A DNA stretch of 64,000 bases from Quercus robur (lineage: Eukaryota; Streptophyta; Magnoliopsida; Fagales; Fagaceae), in assembly GCF_932294415.1 (NCBI RefSeq), contig NC_065541.1:50384290-50448289 (forward strand), read 5' to 3'. Below, piece by piece: positions 10,732 to 22,579 of the stretch. Each line of letters starts with the position of its first letter. Position 1 is the stretch's first letter. Position numbers and translations under genes: made by a program. The notes under the pieces were generated by a model, which saw only the letters and a program-made list of their open reading frames with translations, was not told where the DNA came from and did no database searches.

Positions 10732-10970
10732 GTCAAATATTTCTCCAGGCAGTGATAAGAAAGTTAAAGAAAGACAATGTGTTTCCCAATTCCCTTGAAG
10801 AAAAACCCAACTAGCCAACGAACTAACACTGTTAGATCGTGGAGAACAGAACAACCTTCGTAGAAGGTACGGCTATTCTACTGCCTAAGAGAAGTTTGGA
10901 AGACTTTCTTAGCTACAGAGAAACTTTATGTGGTTTTCAAACTTTGGCAATAGTAATCTATTTTTCTTTT

Positions 10971-11311
10971 TACAAGATGAAAACTTTATTTTAGAATAAT
11001 CTAAGGGTCCATTTGGTTGGGGAGATGGAAAAGTGAAAAAATAGAAAATGAGAGGTGGTGGAAAAGTGAGAGGATAAAAAATATTTTAATTTCTTTTATT
11101 TTTGTTTAGTTGGAAGGGTGGAAAAGTGAAAGAATGGAAAACCTTTTTGTTTGGTTAAGAAGAAAATGGGAGAATAGAAAATGTGATTTGTAAAAATTTA
11201 CTCTTATGCCCTTACATAAAACATCATAATTTTTTTATATTATATCACTCAAACACTATAAGTTATAATATAAACATGTTAATGAGTAATATTAGGGGTT
11301 AGGGGTGTTGA
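10971..11311. other. Non-coding, possible MITE remnant
   Basis: Begins with the phrase GGGTCCATTTGGTTGGGG, followed by purine-rich GGAAAAGTGA repeats and GTTTGGTTAAG. The wording is typical of small plant DNA transposons, but no terminal inverted repeat pair was found. No coding frame. Confidence 0.35.
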
Positions 11312-12262
11312 AGCCAATCAGGAAAATGGTTTGTGGAAGGGCATTTGGTCACTGTAAATTTCGAATAAGGTTAAGAATATGGTATGGAGGGCTTGCCGGA
11401 ATTCTTTTCCTACAAAGATGAATTTGGTTTCGCATATGATCATTGATTCTCCCATTTGTGATCGCTACCAAGATAGCCCAGAATCTGTGCTTCACGGTTT
11501 GTGGTCATGCCGAGAGGTCGATATAGTTGGTCAGATGTGAAGCTATGGAGTTTTCGGTCAGGTATGCATTTCATTGATTGTAAAAATCTTGTAGCCTAGA
11601 TATTGCAGAAAAACAAGAGCAAAGAAATTTTCGCAATGACCATATGGTCAATTTGAAACCAGCAAAATTAGGTCCGGCTCACCTTCTAGCTTAGGCTTCA
11701 AAAGACCGTCTCACTAGTTTATTGTGATGCAACCTCCCCTGAAGATCCCACTAATCCTTCCTCGGGTGTGTTGGCAACCTCCTCCACATGGTTTTGTCAA
11801 AGTAAATGTTGATGGTGCTGTTTTCCAAGGAGAATAGGTCTGGTGTTGGTGTTGTTATTCAAAACAGAGAAGGATTGGTGTTGGCATCCCAGTCTCAACA
11901 GCTACATCATGCATACAGCCTGGGTGAGATCGAAGCATTAGCTGCCCATAGAGGTCTCCAGTTTGCAACAGAGTTAGGATTTGAGAATGTCGTGCTCGAA
12001 GGAGACTCTTAGGTTCTTATGTCCGCTTTGCAACAAGAGAAGGTCATTCTGACTTCAGATGGTTTGTCAATCGAAGATGTTCATCTCTGTTCTAGGTTTT
12101 TTAATCAATTACATTACTCTCATGTTAAGAGAGAAGGTAATAAAATTGCTCATAGTCTTATAGGATATGATTTGCATATTTCAAACTTTTTTGTGTAGAT
12201 GAAGGATGTTCCACCACTTGGGTTTTCTATACTTCAGGTTGATTTAACCAGCTTCTTTTAAT
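11312..12262 (+). pseudogene. LINE ORF2 fragment: zf-RVT and RNase H
   Basis: Plus-strand remnant of an L1-type ORF2. The zf-RVT part (NKVKNMVWRACRNSFPTK, then LHGLWSC) is at about 11330-11530. The RNase H part (GVGVVIQNREG, EIEALAAHRGLQ, VLEGDS, YSHVKREGNKIAHSL) is at 11806-12200 and ends FSILQVDLTSFF at 12262. Several stops and frameshifts break it. The endonuclease and catalytic RT parts are absent, so this is a 5'-truncated, old insertion. Confidence 0.85.
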
Positions 12263-13488
12263 TAATATTTTCTGTGGTTTCTTCCTTAAAAAAAACATTT
12301 TTTTTCTTATTCAAATTATTATTAAAATCCCACATAGTAATACCCGGAGTTGGTGCTTATTTTTGGGTGGGTCTAATACTGAACCTTTATAAGGAAAAAA
12401 AAAAGGCGTTGATTTTGGCAATTTTTTTTATTAAAATTAATTCTGGTAAGTTGGTAGTTGTTAAGACTTAAGATAACAAAAAAAAAAAGAAAAAAGAAAA
12501 GAAAATTGATGTTAAAGAGTAACGCGTTACTTTTACTATGAGAGTGAACTAAAAGGCAAAAAATACTTTTTGAAGTGTGAACAAGAAAGCACAATTTTCT
12601 GCTTTGTTTTCTCCCCGTGATTTAGGTAGATTTATTTTTGGTGGCTTGGGTGGAAAACACTTGGGCCCAACCATTTTTCTCTCCTTCCTCCACTTTCAAC
12701 TAAATACTAAGTGAATATGTGTGTGAAACTTCCTTCTGAAAACTTGAATCTCAACCCTTGTCCCCATCACCCCTTAAGAACTTAGTACTTGTGGAGCGAT
12801 CATCATACCAAGGGTGCATGGTTGAAATTTTTTTTTTCTTAATAAAATAAAATTTTATCCTATAATGTTCATTTCACAGTGATTACTCTTTTTCTACTAA
12901 AAAAATGATGATTATTTATTATTAGACTAACACATCAATTGATTTTTTGTATAGGTTGTAAATATGAAGAAAATGACAAAGTTTAGCTACAAAATTAGTT
13001 GTAACCTAAGGCTATAACCTTACTCAATAAAATAAACCTTATTACATATTTTGAAAATCTAACTGTTGAATTGCAAGTTCTTTACACTCTTAATACACAT
13101 ATCAAATTTTGTATTAATCGGATATTATTTATTATATGATTTATAAGCTTATATTTTATTCATAATTTTAAATTACAAAAACTTGCAATTTAAACAATTT
13201 GTTGATGATATAGCTATTGATCTTTAATTTTCTAAAAATTTTGCAAGCATGAAAGATATAAAAAGAAGATATAATCCAATTGAGGATTTGTCAAAATTCA
13301 CCTCTAATAAAAAAATATTAAGTAAGGTGGTAGCCTAAGGTTACAATCAATTTTGTAACTAAACTTTGTCTAGATATCACATATTTATATATATTAGTAT
13401 TTATATATAACAGGGGAGGGGGGGGGGGATTCAAATCCTAAATATCTTGAAAATACTAAGAGGTGTCGACCAATTGATGTATAAGACT
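12263..13488. other. Non-coding, A/T-rich
   Basis: Contains A runs, a G tract near 13412-13429 and scattered AT-rich words. Short open frames here are low complexity. No gene, repeat pair or RNA was recognised. Confidence 0.5.
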
Positions 13489-13951
13489 CATGGTTGTCAA
13501 AATCTCAATCTGGATCCTACGATCCCACCTGCCTAAAACGATCCGAATCTTTCAAGGATCTTTGCAATCATTTAGAATTGATAGGATCATACAATTCTGA
13601 CAGAAGACTCAGTGGAACCCAAATGAAAAATAAAATCCCAATAGACCAAGTTTTTCCACTTTAATGTAGAAAGAATGTCAGTTGGACCCAAATAAAAAAT
13701 ATCCTAATAGAGTGTCATGTTTTGAGATTTTTGGCCTCTTTAAATGATGCTTACAATTGGATGTAGTAATGTATGGTAATTATATCAATTAATGAATAAT
13801 TTATGTAATTATTTAACATATCAATGTGTATTTTTTTTTTCTCAAATAATGTAGAATTTTACGATCCGCGATCCGATTCTACAATCTACGATCCCACCTA
13901 CCTCCTACAATCCTACGTAGGATCACAATATTGAAAACCTTGATAAGACTC
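13481..13951. mobile_element. hAT-type MITE with 8-bp target duplication
   Basis: The element at 13489-13942 (454 bp) has imperfect terminal inverted repeats: CATGGTTGTCAAAAT at the left, and CAAGGTTTTCAATAT when the right end is reverse-complemented. Both arms then have ATCCTACG. It is flanked by ATAAGACT on both sides (13481-13488 and 13943-13950; one more base also matches). An 8-bp duplication points to the hAT superfamily. No transposase is present. Confidence 0.8.
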
Positions 13952-14117
13952 TTGACATCTTTATATTATTTTGACTTTCATTAGCATGCGCTATTGTTCA
14001 TAATTGAACTTTTTATCTTCCATATTCTATTCCATTAAAGAATCGGTCAAGACCCAATAAATATAGGCCTTTGTTAAAGAATACATTAACTGTAGTTGTT
14101 AAAGTGCACTTGTCTTT

Positions 14118-14172
14118 TCTTTTTTTGAGAGAGTTTTAACCTATAGTGTTCACTCTTGATGATACCTCTTAA
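14118..14172 (-). mobile_element. 3' fragment of a tRNA-derived SINE
   Basis: This stretch is the inverted counterpart of the 3' end of the SINE at 14481-14640: T run, GAGAGAGTTTTAACC, then a GATGATACCTCTT-like block. The tRNA-like head is missing, so it is a 5'-truncated copy of the same family. Confidence 0.55.
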
Positions 14173-14467
14173 AATGCATTTGATACTTTATTATTAAGTA
14201 ATATTTGTACACATTTTTCAAACAATAAAGTCAAATTGCACACACAACCATAATAAATTTGGAATAACCCAATGAATTATTAATAAGTATATTTTATTCT
14301 TTAAAATTTGTGTATCATTACTTATAATTAACATTTATTAATATTTAATATATATTTTTTATTGAAAACTTTTATATATGTTCTTAAGGTAGTTAACAAG
14401 TCCCACAAATATAATATCATATATACAAAATTTTTGGTCTATAGTCGTGCTTGTATGATATATCATG

Positions 14468-14653
14468 TGATTTATTTAATAGTAGGTTCCAGTTAACTCA
14501 ACTAGTAAAGTTTCATAATAGTTGAATAAGATATCTGAGGTTCAATTCCTACCTACACCAAAAACCAACTAGTGTATTTATTTAATAATAAAGAGTTATC
14601 ATCATAAGCAGACACCATAAGTTAAAACTCTCTAAAAAAATGATTTATTTAAT
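14468..14653 (+). mobile_element. tRNA-derived SINE with 13-bp target duplication
   Basis: The SINE body is 14481-14640 (160 bp). An A-box-like segment (TTAACTCAACTAGTAAAG) and a B-box-like segment (AGGTTCAATTCCT) are spaced as in a tRNA gene. The 3' end is CTCTAAAAAAA. The direct repeat TGATTTATTTAAT flanks it perfectly (14468-14480 and 14641-14653). RNA polymerase III would transcribe it; mobilisation would depend on a LINE. Confidence 0.85.
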
Positions 14654-14989
14654 TTTATACATTAAACAATAGTATATTAAAATTATTAATGTAGTTTTTT
14701 CTAAGTGAAAATCTATTGCCAATATTTTAAAAGGTTTAAAAAACAGTTTAATTAAAATTCTATTATCAAAATTTTCTATAAATGTAAAAGGAAATCTTTC
14801 TACTTGTTTAAAATTATTTTAATGATCTATATACCTTAATTTATTCTCTTAATTCTTTTTTTTTTTATGAACTTTGAAATAAAAGTTGAGTATTACACAT
14901 TGCGCAATGTGGTGCGCTATATGATCCAATTCAACATAAGTATCATACATTTTTGTGTTTTTTTTTTTTTATGACGTTGTTGATCAGTA
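14654..14989. other. Non-coding, A/T-rich
   Basis: AT-rich sequence with T runs. Nothing recognisable apart from the edge of the MITE fragment that follows. Confidence 0.5.
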
Positions 14990-15135
14990 GAGAGAGAATT
15001 GATTTGTTTATATTATTTGTTGGTATAGTTTAATATTATTTTAATGAGCAGTATGTAAAAATAGAAATAGGGATGTTGGGTGAGTTATAAAATGAAATGG
15101 TAAAATAAATAAAGTAGATTTTGAAGATGTATAAT
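14990..15135 (-). mobile_element. GAGCATT-family MITE fragment, inverted
   Basis: Blocks such as ATTATTTTAATGAGCAG, GGGATGTTGGGTGAG and AAATAAAGTAG are the reverse complement of blocks inside the elements at 1257-1640 and 50911-52005. It is therefore a partial copy of that family in the opposite orientation. Confidence 0.5.
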
Positions 15136-15597
15136 GGCCACTTTTTTATATCTCCAAATACTAATACTCTAAGAAATTACTGCATTTTATAAGTGTAGAA
15201 TTAAAAGGAAAATATCATTACTATTTGGCTATCACAATATCACTTCAACCTCACAAACCCAAGTTGGGAATTACTACATTTTATCTATGCTTATTAAACA
15301 TTCTGTACTGATGGTGGTGGTTGAATTGTGTGCATGGCAAATAATGTTTTTAATAACCTTTTTATTTTTATTTTATTAATACATCTCTCTTTTATTAATA
15401 TCTCTCATCTCAATTTCAATAGGTCCTCTCTTTACTCACACACATTTCTCCCCTCCACTAACTCTTTGCCTCTCTCTCATCCCAAACCCCCCACATATAT
15501 GCGGTGAGGTCATATTGGCAACTCTGGCGACAGCGGTGGCAGCTCCGAGGTCATACCAATGACAACCCCGATGGGTTTTTCATTGGGTTTGCGCATG

Positions 15598-15649
<52 letters not shown>

Positions 15650-16480
15650 TTTAATGAACAAAAATGGGTAGGGGGTGGCCTAAGTGGGCATCTTCCACCT
15701 AAGAGTAATCATAGTGGCACCCTATTCACTGGGCCTGCTATATATGGATATAGGAAGTGTTAACATTTATGAAGCTTCTACCTTATAGCAGGTGGCTGAG
15801 TTTGTTGTATCTTGAGAACAATGTGCCAAATAACGTCTTTGCACCGGTAATACTACCAAGAGGGTACGAATTGTCTCAAAAAAGTGGCATGGTCCACGCC
15901 TCAATCCCTGTCACCTACCTTTTGTAATTTTCACCATGAAAATGAAAGGGAAGGTTGAGGTCACCACTTTAAGTGCTAGATGCAGATGTGTGGGACAAAG
16001 TATCAATATTCTCCACAATTGATTCTTCTCAAATTGTTGGAGAATAGGATAAGCTATACCACAAAAATGGTATATAATAAGTTCCAAAAAGATTTGGGTG
16101 ATAGAGATTGAGGTGCAAACTAAGTCGCTCCCTTAAGGCAATTCGCGTCCTATCGGTAGTGTTATTGGTGCACAAAAGTTATTTGGCATGTCATCCCCAA
16201 GATATAATAAGCTCAGCCAACCATTGTACACCTTACAAATTTGCACAAAATTATAAGGTAGAAGCTCCACAAATGTTAACCTCCTCCTATTACCCATAAA
16301 TAAAAAGGATTTTATTTTTATTGATTTGATGAATGGAAGGAAGTAGGAGAGTGGGTGGCTATGGAAGGAGCTTAGGAAGAAGCTTATTTTTTTGAGTGGT
16401 GAAAAGAGATCATGTAATTGTGCTATTTATAAGCTTAGTTAATGAAGAAACCTAAAGTTGTACATAAATGAACATAAGCT
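15136..16480. other. Non-coding with a TA microsatellite
   Basis: CT-rich and AT-rich sequence with a TA dinucleotide run at about 15599-15641. Positions 15660-16480 look like ordinary single-copy non-coding DNA. A 63-codon frame at 16108 has no recognisable similarity and no supporting context. Confidence 0.5.
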
Positions 16481-16510
16481 TGATAGAGTCATACTTTTAT
16501 GTAATTGGCA

Positions 16511-16790
16511 TATCCTATAACAAGATGCACTTTACTTGTAATTGGATAGTTCTAAGTGCTTTCAAGAATATCATGAAATACTTTGAAGAAGTATAACAAG
16601 TGGTATTATTGAAGACATAAATATTACTCAAGAAAAAGTACAAGAAAATATCCTATAACAAGATGCACTTTACTTGTAATTGAATGGTTCTAAGTGGTTT
16701 CAAGAATATCATGAACTACATTGAAGAAGTATAACAAGTGGTATTATTGAAGACATAAATATTACTCGAGAAACAATACAAGAAAAGTTG
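16511..16790 (+). repeat. 138-bp tandem duplication
   Basis: The unit starting TATCCTATAACAAGATGC occurs at 16511-16648 and again at 16649-16790 with a few differences. It lies inside the decayed LTR-like region and is absent from the related solo LTR at 41363. Confidence 0.9.
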
Positions 16791-17615
16791 AAATAGTTTG
16801 TCTCAATACCTAGCTCAACATCTTCGATCTATCGAGCATTAATGAATCACTATACCTACCTCGATACCTCTTGAGCTATCGAGGTATGCATATTTTGATT
16901 TTTTAGATATGTTTTTAGCCCATATGACAAGGCTTTTTTAGGGTTTTGTGATCTAGGTTTCCAGACTATATAAAAGCAATATTTTATAGTTGTCATTATA
17001 CACCCAGAGCAAAAAAAATATTGAGATACATGCTTTTGTGGAGTTGCTGCGACTTCTTGTGCATCGTAGGGTTATGTACTAAGTAGCTTTCAAATCTACA
17101 GGCATGGATTGAAGAACTTTGCATCAACAATAACAATCAAGTTGATGTGTAATTAGCCATTGATTGGGATTTGTGTGTAAGAAAAAATTGTCTCATTTGA
17201 TAACGTATCAATTTGATAACTTCATATATGTTATTGTTTAATAAGATGTTACATGTCCTTAAAATATTGGTTAATGGAGAAGTAAGTTTGCTAAGTAATT
17301 CCAACTTTGATGCGCAAGTGGAGGTTATGGGTACAAGGAATTTGGTCCTCTCTCTACCTATAAAATAGACATTCAGCCACCTCATCACATACACTGAATA
17401 GTTAAAGAGAAAAAAGAGTCAAGAGAGAGAAACCAATTATATAAGAATTAAGTATCTTTTATACTAAGACTTGATCTTTAGAAAAGTTTAGCAATGGATC
17501 CAGGTAAGTTATATAATTAATTTGTGTAGTTGTGAAATCATGATAATTCAAGATCCTAGAATTTATATTATTATGTTGTTCAGAATCTAACAACATAAAG
17601 AAAACATTTACATGC

Positions 17616-17628
17616 GGTATCAGAGCTT
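17616..17628 (+). other. Primer-binding-site-like sequence
   Basis: GGTATCAGAGCTT differs from the plant tRNA-Met primer-binding site only at its edges. It is followed by a long leader and a gag-like start, as expected for a copia 5' region. Confidence 0.55.
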
Positions 17629-18776
17629 GTATTTTAGAATTATCATGTTTTTACATTAAAAGATTTATAAACAATTATAGTTTCCATTATAATTATTGTG
17701 ATTTTGGATTTGTGAAAGCAAATAACGTCTTCTATATGATCATGTTCAAGTTTGGATAATATGAAATTTGTTTTTCCATTAGTTAATAACATTGGGGCAT
17801 TACAAATTTCTAAGATATTTAGTTCTAATCTATTTAATTGTTTATTTAAAGATTAACAACTTTATTGTTTAATGTTAAAAACTTAAATCTTAAATTGAGA
17901 ATATAATATCATCTGACATTCATGAATAGTTATGGTATAAACTCTTTTATACTTTGAGATTGTCAGTTATTGTTCTTTATTAATTTTTCCGCCTTATGTT
18001 CACTCTTTTAAATGCAATGAATGTTGAATTGCTGAATTTAGTTTATTTAATGTTGTAATAAACTACTAATATTATCAAGACTATAACTTACTGTTCTATC
18101 AAGTATTTCATTGATATATTTTATGAAAGAAGGGACTTATTTTTTTCGATGTAAACATGTATAGCACATGTTTACATCTATATTGCTATAATGTATACCA
18201 TTATTTTAATGTTAATATATGCAAAGGCATAATTTTGATTTGGAGTCTGTATTTTGATATGTATTGGTAGTCAACAAAGTAGCCCAATCGGAAAGACGTA
18301 TGGATAACAAGTCAAAATAACTGAAATTTAACACATATTCCCTAGTGTTAGGTTGGCCCAAAGGTGCACCACTTTCAAGTGATTAATAAATTGGAATAGG
18401 ATAGTTGATGGATATTTATGGTTGATATTGGAATGGATACCCAAAGGTAACGGACCAACTTAATTATGAATATTTTATTAATTAGTCCTATTAGGTGAAA
18501 GGGAATCACAATAATTATTTAATAGTTTACTACAAGAATAACCCAAAGGTCATCACGGCAATACTATTTATCATTGTGTAAATATGGGTTTCATTTTGGT
18601 TTATTGTTCCTTAATTGATAACTCTTAGCACTAATGTAATAAGCATATATTATTACTTTGTTTTCAGTACCAGTCCTTGTTTCACTACATTCGCATGCTT
18701 CATCTATTCCCATGCTACATGGAATAAACTTCTCAAATTGGAAAGAATAGGTTTAGTTTCATCTAATCAACAAAAT

Positions 18777-19095
18777 TGTTATATAGAAAAAATCCTATAA
18801 AATACGTGCTTTTATGAGGCTCTTCCTTATAAGGAAAAACTCCTCTTCCTTAAGAAAGAAAAAGTCGATTCTACACTACTATAAAAACTCCAAAGAACTC
18901 AGAAACCAAGGTAGGCATAATTTCCCCTATCTTTGGCACTCTAGAGTTATGAGAAGCTCTCTAACTTAACCTTCGGAGAGTTTTTGGCCAGTACCACGCC
19001 GGTACTCTCCTAAAGTCTTTTTGTTTTGTGTTGTGCAGGTGTTGTTTTGAGCACATGAGGACTGTGTGACTTACTGACAATTTTCAGCATCATCA
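18777..19095 (+). repeat. Gypsy 5' LTR, probably truncated
   Basis: Starts TGTTATATAG, ends CATCATCA, and has a TATA-like CTACTATAAAAAC. It matches the last 320 bp of the 3' LTR. The 3' copy has a polypurine tract further upstream, which suggests the full LTR is longer and that this copy lost about 265 bp of its start. Confidence 0.8.
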
Positions 19096-19115
19096 ATTGG
19101 CACTGTTTGTAGGAA
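19096..19115 (+). other. Gypsy primer-binding site
   Basis: ATTGGCACTGTTTGTAGGAA directly follows the LTR end. It is a slightly mutated form of the TTGGCGCCGTCTGTGGGAA type seen in Tat elements. Confidence 0.75.
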
Positions 19116-19183
19116 AGAGTGATAGGAAGTAAGCCATACTTATCGCTTCCCAGACAAAAAATTGCTTGGTACTTACTCGTTTG

Positions 19184-20458
19184 ATGGCAATCACCACTAA
19201 CCATCAGGGTGATGAACCACGCACCACTACCTTAGAGAGACAGGTTCAAACTCTCGCGGCAGCAGTGGAACGCCTCACCAAGCAAAATCATGACCTAGAG
19301 GAATAGTTGCGCCAAAGGAACGCAGCATTTAACACCCAAGAGGAGGACTAGGAAGTACCAGGGCTAAGAGAAGGAACCAAGAGGGGCCGGAAGGTAGTAT
19401 TGCCCCAAACAGACAAGAGCGATAGGATACAAGCCGTCCATCTGTCATGGATATTGCTCCACCATGCATAATCGCAGAGATGCAAATGATGAAGGAATGG
19501 ATGGACTTTATGATGAATGCCCTCAGAGGACAAGTGTCATGCGACCTTGACGAGCTAGTCCATCGAACAGACTTGCCTTTTACTGTAATGGTCACCTCAT
19601 TCCCCCTTCCACCAAAATTCCACATGCCCCAAGTAGAGGCCTATAACGAGTCAAAGGATCCCTTGGATCACCTAGAGTCTTTTAAGACCCTAATGCACCT
19701 GCAAAGAGTGGCGAACAAGATCATGTGCAAGGCCTTCCCTACTACGTTAAAGGGCCCTACAAGGATTTAGTTCAGCAGGTTGACGCCCAACTCCATTAGT
19801 ACATTTAAGGAGTTGAGCGCCCAGTTTGCCTCACACTTTATAGGGGGGCACTGGTACAAGAAGTCCACTGCATGCTTGATAAACATTAAGCAACGGGAGG
19901 TCGTACATAACCCGCTTTAACAAAGAGGCCCTCTTAATCGATGAAGCTAATGACAAGATACTTGTGGCTCCATTCGCCAATGGGCTACGGAAGGGTAAGT
20001 TTCTGTTTTCCTTATACAAAGACGACCCAAAGACTATGCTGGATGTACTCTATAGGGCTACTAAGTACATAAACGCGGAAGATGCACTGCTGGCTCGCGA
20101 AGAGAAGCCCAAGAAGAGAGAAAGACAAAAGGAATCATGACAGGACCGGGGGTGAAAGATATCAAGGACAAGAGATAGAAGGGAAGACAGATGCTACAAA
20201 CCTCCCACCGAAAGATTTGTAAGCTTCACCCCACTGAGCGCCCCGATTGATCAAGTTCTAATGCAGATCAAGGACGAAGGAGCCCTGGCATTCCCTAACA
20301 AGCTGAAGGGAGACCCTAGCAAGAGGTCCAGAGACAAATACTATTGGTTCCACCGTGACTACAGTCTTGACACATCAAATTCCTATGACTTAAAGCAGCA
20401 GATAAAAGCTCTTATCAAAAGACAAAAGGATGATCGTAGGAGGAACCACAGCATCTAG
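19184..20458 (+). pseudogene. Gypsy gag remnant
   Basis: A possible start is the ATG at 19184 (MAITTNHQGDEPRTTTLERQ), leading into a short coiled-coil-like segment, then stops. The gag core is readable at 19447-19770 (PFTVMVTSFPLPPKF, EAYNESKDPLDHLESFKT). Further pieces run to about 20090. The C-terminal segment (20261-20458) keeps the Tat gag tail DLKQQIKALIKRQ. The preceding Cys/His motif has decayed: WFHRDYSLDTSNSYDLK where CRFHRDHGHDTSECYDLK is usual. Several frameshifts and stops. Confidence 0.8.
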
Positions 20459-22579
20459 CTCGTCCAAGAAGGCATGTAAAACCTACTTACAGATGGTTCA
20501 AAACGTCCAATTGACAGGATTCATCCCAAAGATGGCACGAATCAACAACCCTGTCATTAGGTTTATAGAGGAAGGTGCCAAGCATCTCCACCACCTTCAT
20601 GAGGATGCACTTATGGTTAGCATTCGAGTGGGATACTACAACACCCACCAAGTTCTTGTGGATAATGGGAGTTTCGTCGACATTCTCTACTACCCAGCAT
20701 TCCAACAGATGAGGATTGATAGGGAACAGCTGATTCCAGTTAACGAACTACTTGTTGGATTCGAAGGAACAAGGGTACACCCCTTGGGAGCAATCACTTT
20801 GTTCGTAACAGTCAGAGATTACCCACAGTAGATAATCAGGGATGACATGTTCCTGGTTATTGACTATTCGCCCGCTTATAATGCCATATTAGGTCATCCC
20901 ACTTTGAATTCGTGGAAGTCTATAACTTCAACTTACCATTTGATGATTAAGTTCCCCACAGAGTGCGAAATAGGAGAGATATGAGGAGATCAAGTAGCGA
21001 CGCGTGAATGCTACATTACTATGCTGGAAATGGATGATCATTTGCAAACTATGTATATAGAAGAACAGTGGACAATGGTAGAACCAGTGGAAGGATTGGA
21101 AGAAGTACTCCTTGATGACTCTAGGCCTAAACGAATGACCAAGATCGGCACTCTGGCTAGCCTGCTAGTCCGTTAAGCATTGATGACATTTTTGAGGAAA
21201 ATCGAGACGTATTCGCCTAGAGTCATAAAGACATGCCCAGAATTGATCCATCCATCATAGTCCATAGGTTAAATGTGTCACCCTCCTTCTCCCCCATCCT
21301 TCAGAAAAAGCGGGTGTTCGCTCAAGAGCACGACAAGGCCATAGCAAAAGAGGTTCGCAAATTACAAGAAGCAAACTTCATCCGAGAGGTGTACTACCCC
21401 GACTGGCTAGCCAACGTAGTGATGGTCAAGTAAGCCAATGGAAAGTGGAGGATGTGCATGGACTTCACGGACCTAAACAAGGCCTGCCCCAAGGACAGCT
21501 ATCCTCTCCCGTGGATTGACATCTTGGTGGACTCAACAGCAAGATACTAGCTGCTAAGTTTCATTGACGCTTTCTCTGGATACAACCAAATCAAGCTGAA
21601 TGAGCCCGATTAAGAGAAGACTTCATTTGTCACCAGCTAGGGTCTCTTTTGCTACAAAGTGAAGCTATTCAAACTCAAGAACACGAACGCTACATATCAA
21701 AGGCTGATGAACAGAATGTTCGTTCATCATATTGGAAGGAATGTGCAAGTTTACGTGGACAAAATGTTGGTAAAAAGCATTCAAGAGGACAACCACTTCA
21801 ACGACCTCTAAGAGACCTTCGACACCCTTCGATCTTACAAAATGAAATTGAATCCAAGCAAGTTTGCGTTCAGGGTGACGACAGAAAAATTCCTAGGATT
21901 CACGGTATCCCAAAGGGCTATTGAGGTCAACCCGGAAAAGATACAGGCCATAATGGAGTTAACACCGCCAAAGACAATTAAGGAGGTACAGAGCCTGAAC
22001 AACAAGGTAGTTGCATTAAACAGGTTCATCTTCAGAGCAACGGGTAAGTGCCTACCTTTCTTCTGCACATTAAAGAAGTCATTTGAATGGATGACCAAGT
22101 GTCAACAAGCATTTGAAGACCTGAAGTCATATCTTTCTTCCCTGCCATTGCTAAGCTTGTCTAAACTCGGGGAAGAACTGTTCCTATACCTAGCCGTCTC
22201 CACGATCGCTGTCAGCGCAACTTTAATTAAGGAAGAGGACGAGGAACAGAAGCCTGTGTACTTCACAAGCCAAGCACTTTGAGGAGCGAAAGATAAATAC
22301 CCCCCGATGGAAAAGCTCGCTTTCACATTAGTAACTATGGCACGAAAGCTCAAGCTGTATTTCCAAGCACACATTGTAGTCATCCTAACAGACAAGCCCC
22401 TACGAAGAGCAATGAGCGGCCCTGAAGCTGCTGGACGAATGGCATTATGGGCGGTTGAATTGAGCGAGTTTGACATACAATATCGACCACGCACAGCTAT
22501 AAAAGGGCAAGTAATCGTTGACTTCATCGCAGAGTTCACCCCCGTAGAAGGCCAGGGGGCAAAATCGAGCCCACAATGA
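20430..22579 (+). pseudogene. Gypsy protease, reverse transcriptase, RNase H remnant
   Basis: The protease core is HQVLVDNGSFVDILYY near 20650. RT reads in pieces: REVYYPDWLANVVMVK, GKWRMCMDFTDLNKACPKD, FIDAFSGYNQIKL. The catalytic box reads QVYVDKMLVKS near 21750, so YVDD has become YVDK and polymerase activity would be lost. RT connection and RNase H follow (PPKTIKEVQSLN, KPVYFTSQAL, GRMALWAVELSEFDIQY). Stops fall at positions where relatives have Gln or Trp. It would have copied element RNA to DNA inside virus-like particles. Confidence 0.87.

Larger units (their letters stand above)
5190..10970 (-). mobile_element. Full-length L1-type LINE with 16-bp target duplication
   Basis: The 16-mer AATCTATTTTTCTTTT flanks the element perfectly at 5190-5205 and 10955-10970. 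Read on the minus strand, the body (5206-10954) has a short 5' leader, ORF1 (nucleic-acid-binding), ORF2 (endonuclease, reverse transcriptase, zf-RVT, RNase H), an AATAAA signal and an A-rich tail. Order and size (about 5.75 kb) fit plant L1 elements. The perfect duplication and mostly open frames suggest a fairly recent insertion. The copy is dead because of two TAG codons, an ORF1 frameshift and loss of the ADD motif. Confidence 0.93.
16481..18776 (+). mobile_element. 5' part of a decayed copia-like LTR retrotransposon
   Basis: The left part (16481-17600) resembles, after reversal, the solo LTR at 41363-42270: a TTTTATGTAATTG block, GCACTTTACTTGTAATTGG, and ATCTATCGAGC motifs. A primer-binding-site-like GGTATCAGAGC follows at 17616-17626. 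A long leader carries three CCCAAAGGT motifs (near 18357, 18431, 18542). A gag N-terminus-like reading (SSIPMLHGINFSNWKE) at about 18695-18745 is cut off at the gypsy LTR. The rest of the element is not found downstream. Confidence 0.5.

Noticed and set aside
16108..16299. 63-codon plus-strand frame
   Set aside because: No similarity, no splice or promoter context; length expected by chance in AT-rich DNA.
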